NCBI GenBank assembly: GCA_964557575.1
Contig: CAZLBC010000049.1
Location: 1 to 35,110 of the forward strand
Direction: 5' to 3'
Origin: CAZLBC01 sp964557575
Lineage (GTDB): Bacteria > Planctomycetota > Phycisphaerae > SM23-33
DNA length: 35,110 nucleotides
Part shown: positions 33,701 through 35,110 of the stretch, one piece after another
Layout: each line of letters starts with the position of its first letter
How positions within the stretch are numbered: position 1 is the stretch's first letter
Made by a program: the position numbers and the translations under genes
Notes under the pieces: generated by a model
Databases searched by the model: none
Told to the model about the DNA's origin: nothing
What the model saw: only the letters and a program-made list of their open reading frames with translations

Positions 33701-35110
33701 GTCGACGGCGCCGGTGACGGCGCGGCGGGCGACACGATCGTCGGCGACGACGACGGCAACGCGTTCACCATCGACAATCCCGACACCGGGACGCTCGCGG
33801 GCAAGACGAGCGGCTGGAGCAACGTGGAGAACCTGACCGGCGGCACCGGCGACGACACCTTCACGTTCGGCGCGACGGGCGCCCTGACCGGCATCATCGA
33901 CGGGGCGGCCCACGTGGGCGGGGACACCGTGGACTATGCCGCCGTCACCGCGGCCGTCGTGACGGTCGTTGACACCGACTTCACGAACGTCGAGACCGTG
34001 ATCGGCGACGGGGTCAACGATACGCTGGTGGGCGCCGACGCGGTCAACGCGTGGGTCATCGACGGCGTGAACACCGGCACGCACAACGGCGGGCTGCGGT
34101 TCACCGACATCCCCAACCTGGCCGGCGGCGCGGACGACGACACCTTCACCTTCACCAACGCCGGGAGCCTGGACGGCGCGCTGGACGGCGGCGGCGACGG
34201 CGCCGGCGGGGACACGATCGTCGGCGACGACGACGGCAACGCGTTCACGGTCACCGGGGCGAACGCGGGCACCCTGCCGGCCAAGATCACCGGCGGCTGG
34301 AGCAATGTCGAGAACCTCACCGGCGGCGCAGGCGACGACGGCTTCACGCTTGCCGGCGGGACCCTGGCCGGTACGATCGACGGCGCGGGCGGCACGAACA
34401 CCCTGACCGGCGACAACGTGGCCAACACGTGGGTCGTGACCGCCGCCGGCGGCGGCACCCTCACCGGCACCGGCGGCTTCGCCGGTATTCAGAACCTGGT
34501 GGGCGGAACCGCCGCCGACACGATAACGCTCAACGACGGCGGCACGATCACCGGCACCATCGACGGCGGCGCGGGCAACGACAGCGTCGAGGTCCACGGC
34601 GACGCGGCGGCCGGCGACCTGATCCTCGTGGACGCGAACGGCGCGCGGTTGCGGGTGCAGCGGACGAATCTCTTCCCCTTCACGCTCGACATCGGCACGA
34701 CCGAGACGCTGATCGTCAGCATGGGGGGCGGCGACGACAACATCAGCGTCCGCGACCTGACCGGCGTGGCCGATCTGACCCACGTGACCGTCAACGGCGA
34801 GGCGGGAGATGACTGGCTGACGATCGCCCCGTCGCCGACGGCCACCATCCTGGTCGACGGCGGCGCGGATTCCGACACCTTTGTCTACGTGGGGACCCCC
34901 GACACGGCGCCCTCGCCTGATCCCGACGGCGTGTGGACCCAGGCGGGATTCCAGGACGTCACGGTCCAGAACTGCGAGTGGATCGGCATCAGCAACAAGA
35001 TCGCCGAACTGGCGGCCGGGCAGGTGATCATCTACGACGCCGACGCGAACAACCCGGCGTTCTCCGACGTGGTGACGGCGGACATCTTCATCAAAACCGA
35101 CGCCGCGGGA
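27716..35110 (+). CDS. Giant LEPR-XLL repeat protein, surface or secreted (3' partial)
   Basis: ATG at 27716 follows GAGGAGA at 5-7 nt. The N-terminus has LLEILEQRLLLSVDI, a Gln variant of the planctomycete LEPR-XLL motif that marks large exported proteins. The frame then stays open for 2465 codons to the window edge with no stop. After about 155 residues it becomes tandem beta-rich repeats of about 62-64 residues (core NLTGGTGDDTFTF, then GSLSGAIDGG, DTIVGDDDGNAF, VTGADTGTLAGK, WSNIEN), with calcium-binding RTX-like G-G-x-G-x-D flavour. From about 34580 the repeats give way to a non-repetitive domain (DSVEVHGDAAAGDL, then LIVSMGGGDDNISVRDL and DGGADSDTFVYVG). The role (adhesin, sheath or matrix protein) is inferred from architecture only. 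The C-terminal sorting signal is outside the window. Confidence 0.9.
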   Translation, partial: MKSSDRIHRAPLLEILEQRLLLSVDITAGFGAGGAATFTGDQTAGGDNDALVLSVSGGTIAHNLLAVGTLGYNSNIDFDPATAGDQTVAVGAANFTIDLLAGTNSVDLQDGGASFGTINWTNTGGTNTLTGDDFASTWVVSGADSGAMNTTYSFSGVGSLTGGTAADDFTLSGGTLSGTIDGGGGGGANSLTGDNVANTWGITGADAGTVTGVIGGFTNIGSLTGGTGNDGFTINSGATLSGSIDGGAGGTDALAQADGANTWTITGAAAGSVTDLGGTFANIDNLAGGTGADTFSLNDGITWAGGIDGGTGTDEIDWSAWSTDRTIAATNTGSSDGYQGTEASITGGFDNIEAFTGRTGGADAITYAALGGPVSVTLDVDATDIETLTGSASGADELVGTNGGDAWSITGAAAGSLNGAITFTAFENMTGGTGADTFSLNDGITWAGGIDGGTGTDEIDWSAWSTARTVTVTATGTNDGYQGTEGSLTGGFDNIEAFTGSAPAGTDSITYAALAGPVSVTLGVDATNFETLTGSASGTDTLGGDNIVNAWSITGADQGTINTTINFSSFENLTGGTNDDTFTFQPGGSLSGLIDGNTHNTGDIADYSLLAGPLVVTFGTDVINIENLLLPAGGGHTLAGNDTVNTWTITDIPGGLAGIDEGTYFDGTSTTTFQGVSNLVGGNLADTFIFDDSGGTSDILTGSINGGGGANDTIVGDDLGNIFTVTGADVGTLTDTALNPKTTGWTAVENLTGGAVDDTFAFGAVGNLSGQINGQAETVADTVDYSAVAAPVVAVLGAAGATNIEKLIGDDTNDTLVGDNSVNDWNITQIAGGDGINEGTVRIDVGGPGQYDFTFDGFLNLTGGSDTDTFTFHDDGHLTGALDGAGGGDTVVGDDDGNAFGVTGANSGTLAGKTSGWNNIEIISGGAADDTFTFGNAGALTGSVIGGGDGAAGDTIIGDGDGNAFGITAANQGTLTGKASGWSGVENLTGGADDDTFTFGNAGTLSGNIDGAGDGALGDTLVGDNDGNAFDITGVNTGTLAVKLPTGTWNNVENLTGGNGTDTFTFHNAGSLAGAVDGGLGTDEIIGDNDGNTFGITGADSGTLAGKTSGWNSIENLTGGTNDDTFTVGAGGSLSGLIDGAAHTTPVPPGGDTLDYSAVGTAVTVIPGTGFTNIEQIIGNNVNHTLQGTNTANTWNITGVNAGTLNGVIVFQGFANLTGGTNTDAFNYENAGSLTGAIDGGTGNDTITGDDDGNAFTVTGVDTGTLAGKTTGWSGVENLAGGADDDTFTFTGAGMLNGAVDGGGDGAAGDTLVGDNDGNDFSISGADTGTLTGKMSTWSDIENLTGGDLDDMFTFGNNGSLSGLIDGGAHATGDEVDYSPVIAPVLSVVGTDVINVERVIGDNANDTFQGDDIVNTWVIDGGNTGTLNGVTRFVDMPNLTGGTNTDTFTFTNAGSLTGAVDGNAGDDTIVGDDDGNAFSVTGADAGTLAGKTATGFSNVENLTGGAADDTVTIGSGATLSGDIDGGGGTSTLIQADGNNAWNITGADTGTVTDLGGTWSNIDNLTGGTGDDTVTIGSGATLSGDIDGGGAGTDTLVQADGANAWTVTGADAGTVTDLAGTWSNIDNLTGGTGSDDFTINAGATLNGDIDGGAGANTLTQVDGTNAWNVTGADTGTVTDLGGTWSNIEDLFGGTGDDTFTFGSGATLSGDIDGGGGTDTLAQADGANTWTVTGADTGTVTDLAGTWSDIDNLAGGTGTDNFTINAGATLSGNIDGGFGNDTLTQADGVNAWGVDGADMGTVTDLGGTWGAIEDLFGGTGDDTFTFGAVGSLSGTIDGNGHTAGDTVDYSAVTAPVTAVSGTDFTEVEFIIGDGTNDTLAGADIATTWDITGVNDGTLTFAGPTVVTFTDMPNLTGGTNTDDFLFANAGSLTGAIDGGTGNDTIVGDDDGNAFSVTGAGAGTLTGKTATGFSNIENLTGGTGDDTFTFANAGSLAGAVDGAGDGAAGDTIVGDDDGNAFTIDNPDTGTLAGKTSGWSNVENLTGGTGDDTFTFGATGALTGIIDGAAHVGGDTVDYAAVTAAVVTVVDTDFTNVETVIGDGVNDTLVGADAVNAWVIDGVNTGTHNGGLRFTDIPNLAGGADDDTFTFTNAGSLDGALDGGGDGAGGDTIVGDDDGNAFTVTGANAGTLPAKITGGWSNVENLTGGAGDDGFTLAGGTLAGTIDGAGGTNTLTGDNVANTWVVTAAGGGTLTGTGGFAGIQNLVGGTAADTITLNDGGTITGTIDGGAGNDSVEVHGDAAAGDLILVDANGARLRVQRTNLFPFTLDIGTTETLIVSMGGGDDNISVRDLTGVADLTHVTVNGEAGDDWLTIAPSPTATILVDGGADSDTFVYVGTPDTAPSPDPDGVWTQAGFQDVTVQNCEWIGISNKIAELAAGQVIIYDADANNPAFSDVVTADIFIKTDAAG
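28188..34570 (+). repeat. Higher-order tandem repeats in the LEPR-XLL protein
   Basis: About 25 units are marked by AAC-CTC-ACC-GGC-GGC (NLTGG) or close variants, spaced mostly 183-199 bp, for example near 32215, 32401, 32590, 32773, 32959 and 33145. Every few units a longer unit of about 285-300 bp replaces a standard one, carrying VDYSAV and NVE..IGD..NDT (near 30060, 31170, 31845, 33250 and 33930). Between 28600 and 29130 a different unit occurs twice, with a nearly identical stretch (NDGITWAGGIDGGTGTDEID). Confidence 0.9.

Noticed and set aside
28421..34783. Minus-strand open frame of 2120 codons antisense to the LEPR-XLL gene
   Set aside because: The high-GC, repeat-rich sense gene with GC-ending codons leaves the antisense frame free of stops. 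The predicted product is low-complexity and lacks any domain, and the plus frame has a clear start, ribosome binding site and LEPR-XLL motif.

Overview
High-GC bacterial scaffold, most likely from a member of the Planctomycetota (perhaps Phycisphaerae-like). The evidence is the N-terminal LEPR-XLL-type motif (LEILEQRLLLS) on a giant secreted protein, two 'WPQWRGP' PQQ-like beta-propeller proteins, Tat-exported Gfo/Idh and fucosidase-like proteins, an SdrD-B-like giant exoprotein, and a zinc-ribbon/single-TM protein typical of that phylum. A run of exactly 100 N at 12046-12145 marks a scaffold gap, so this is probably a metagenomic or draft assembly. No rRNA, tRNA, CRISPR array or intact transposase was seen.

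Layout. (1) 1-5994 is the 3' part of a giant exoprotein: a subtilisin (S8) protease, then a caspase-like (C14) domain nested in an SdrD-B-like domain, then Ig-like domains interrupted by a repeated W/GD module, then a long repetitive region. It ends at a strong terminator. (2) 6203-7735 is single-chain glycyl-tRNA synthetase. (3) 10474-8113 (minus) is a three-gene envelope operon (exported protein, HTH protein with two TM segments, OmpA-like lipoprotein) with a recognisable promoter and terminator. (4) 10768-13460 carries a PSP1/RicT-like protein, broken by the gap inside a 69-bp tandem repeat, and galactose mutarotase. (5) 16185-13453 (minus) carries a zinc-ribbon membrane protein, a YfcE-like phosphoesterase and a HAD protein. 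A radical SAM gene diverges from it at 16316. (6) 19998-17264 (minus) is a tandem pair of paralogous exported beta-propellers. (7) 21634-20075 (minus) carries a PPC/DUF296 protein and a DUF362 ferredoxin-type protein. (8) 21676-21938 is a cluster of direct and inverted copies of a GGTCAGGTACC motif. (9) 21939-27318 holds carbohydrate-related genes (GH29-like, Gfo/Idh, DUF4838) interrupted by a HepT/MntA (HEPN-MNT) toxin-antitoxin pair. (10) 27716-35110 is the 5' part of a giant LEPR-XLL protein, open to the window edge for 2465 codons, made of about 62-64-residue repeats in a higher-order pattern.

Together the genes suggest a heterotroph with a large secreted/surface proteome and sulfated- or fucose-containing polysaccharide catabolism. 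That ecological reading is inference. The most unusual items are the nested S8/caspase exoprotein with its inserted W/GD modules, the hierarchical LEPR-XLL repeat protein with a possible coupled leader ORF, and the GGTACC repeat cluster.
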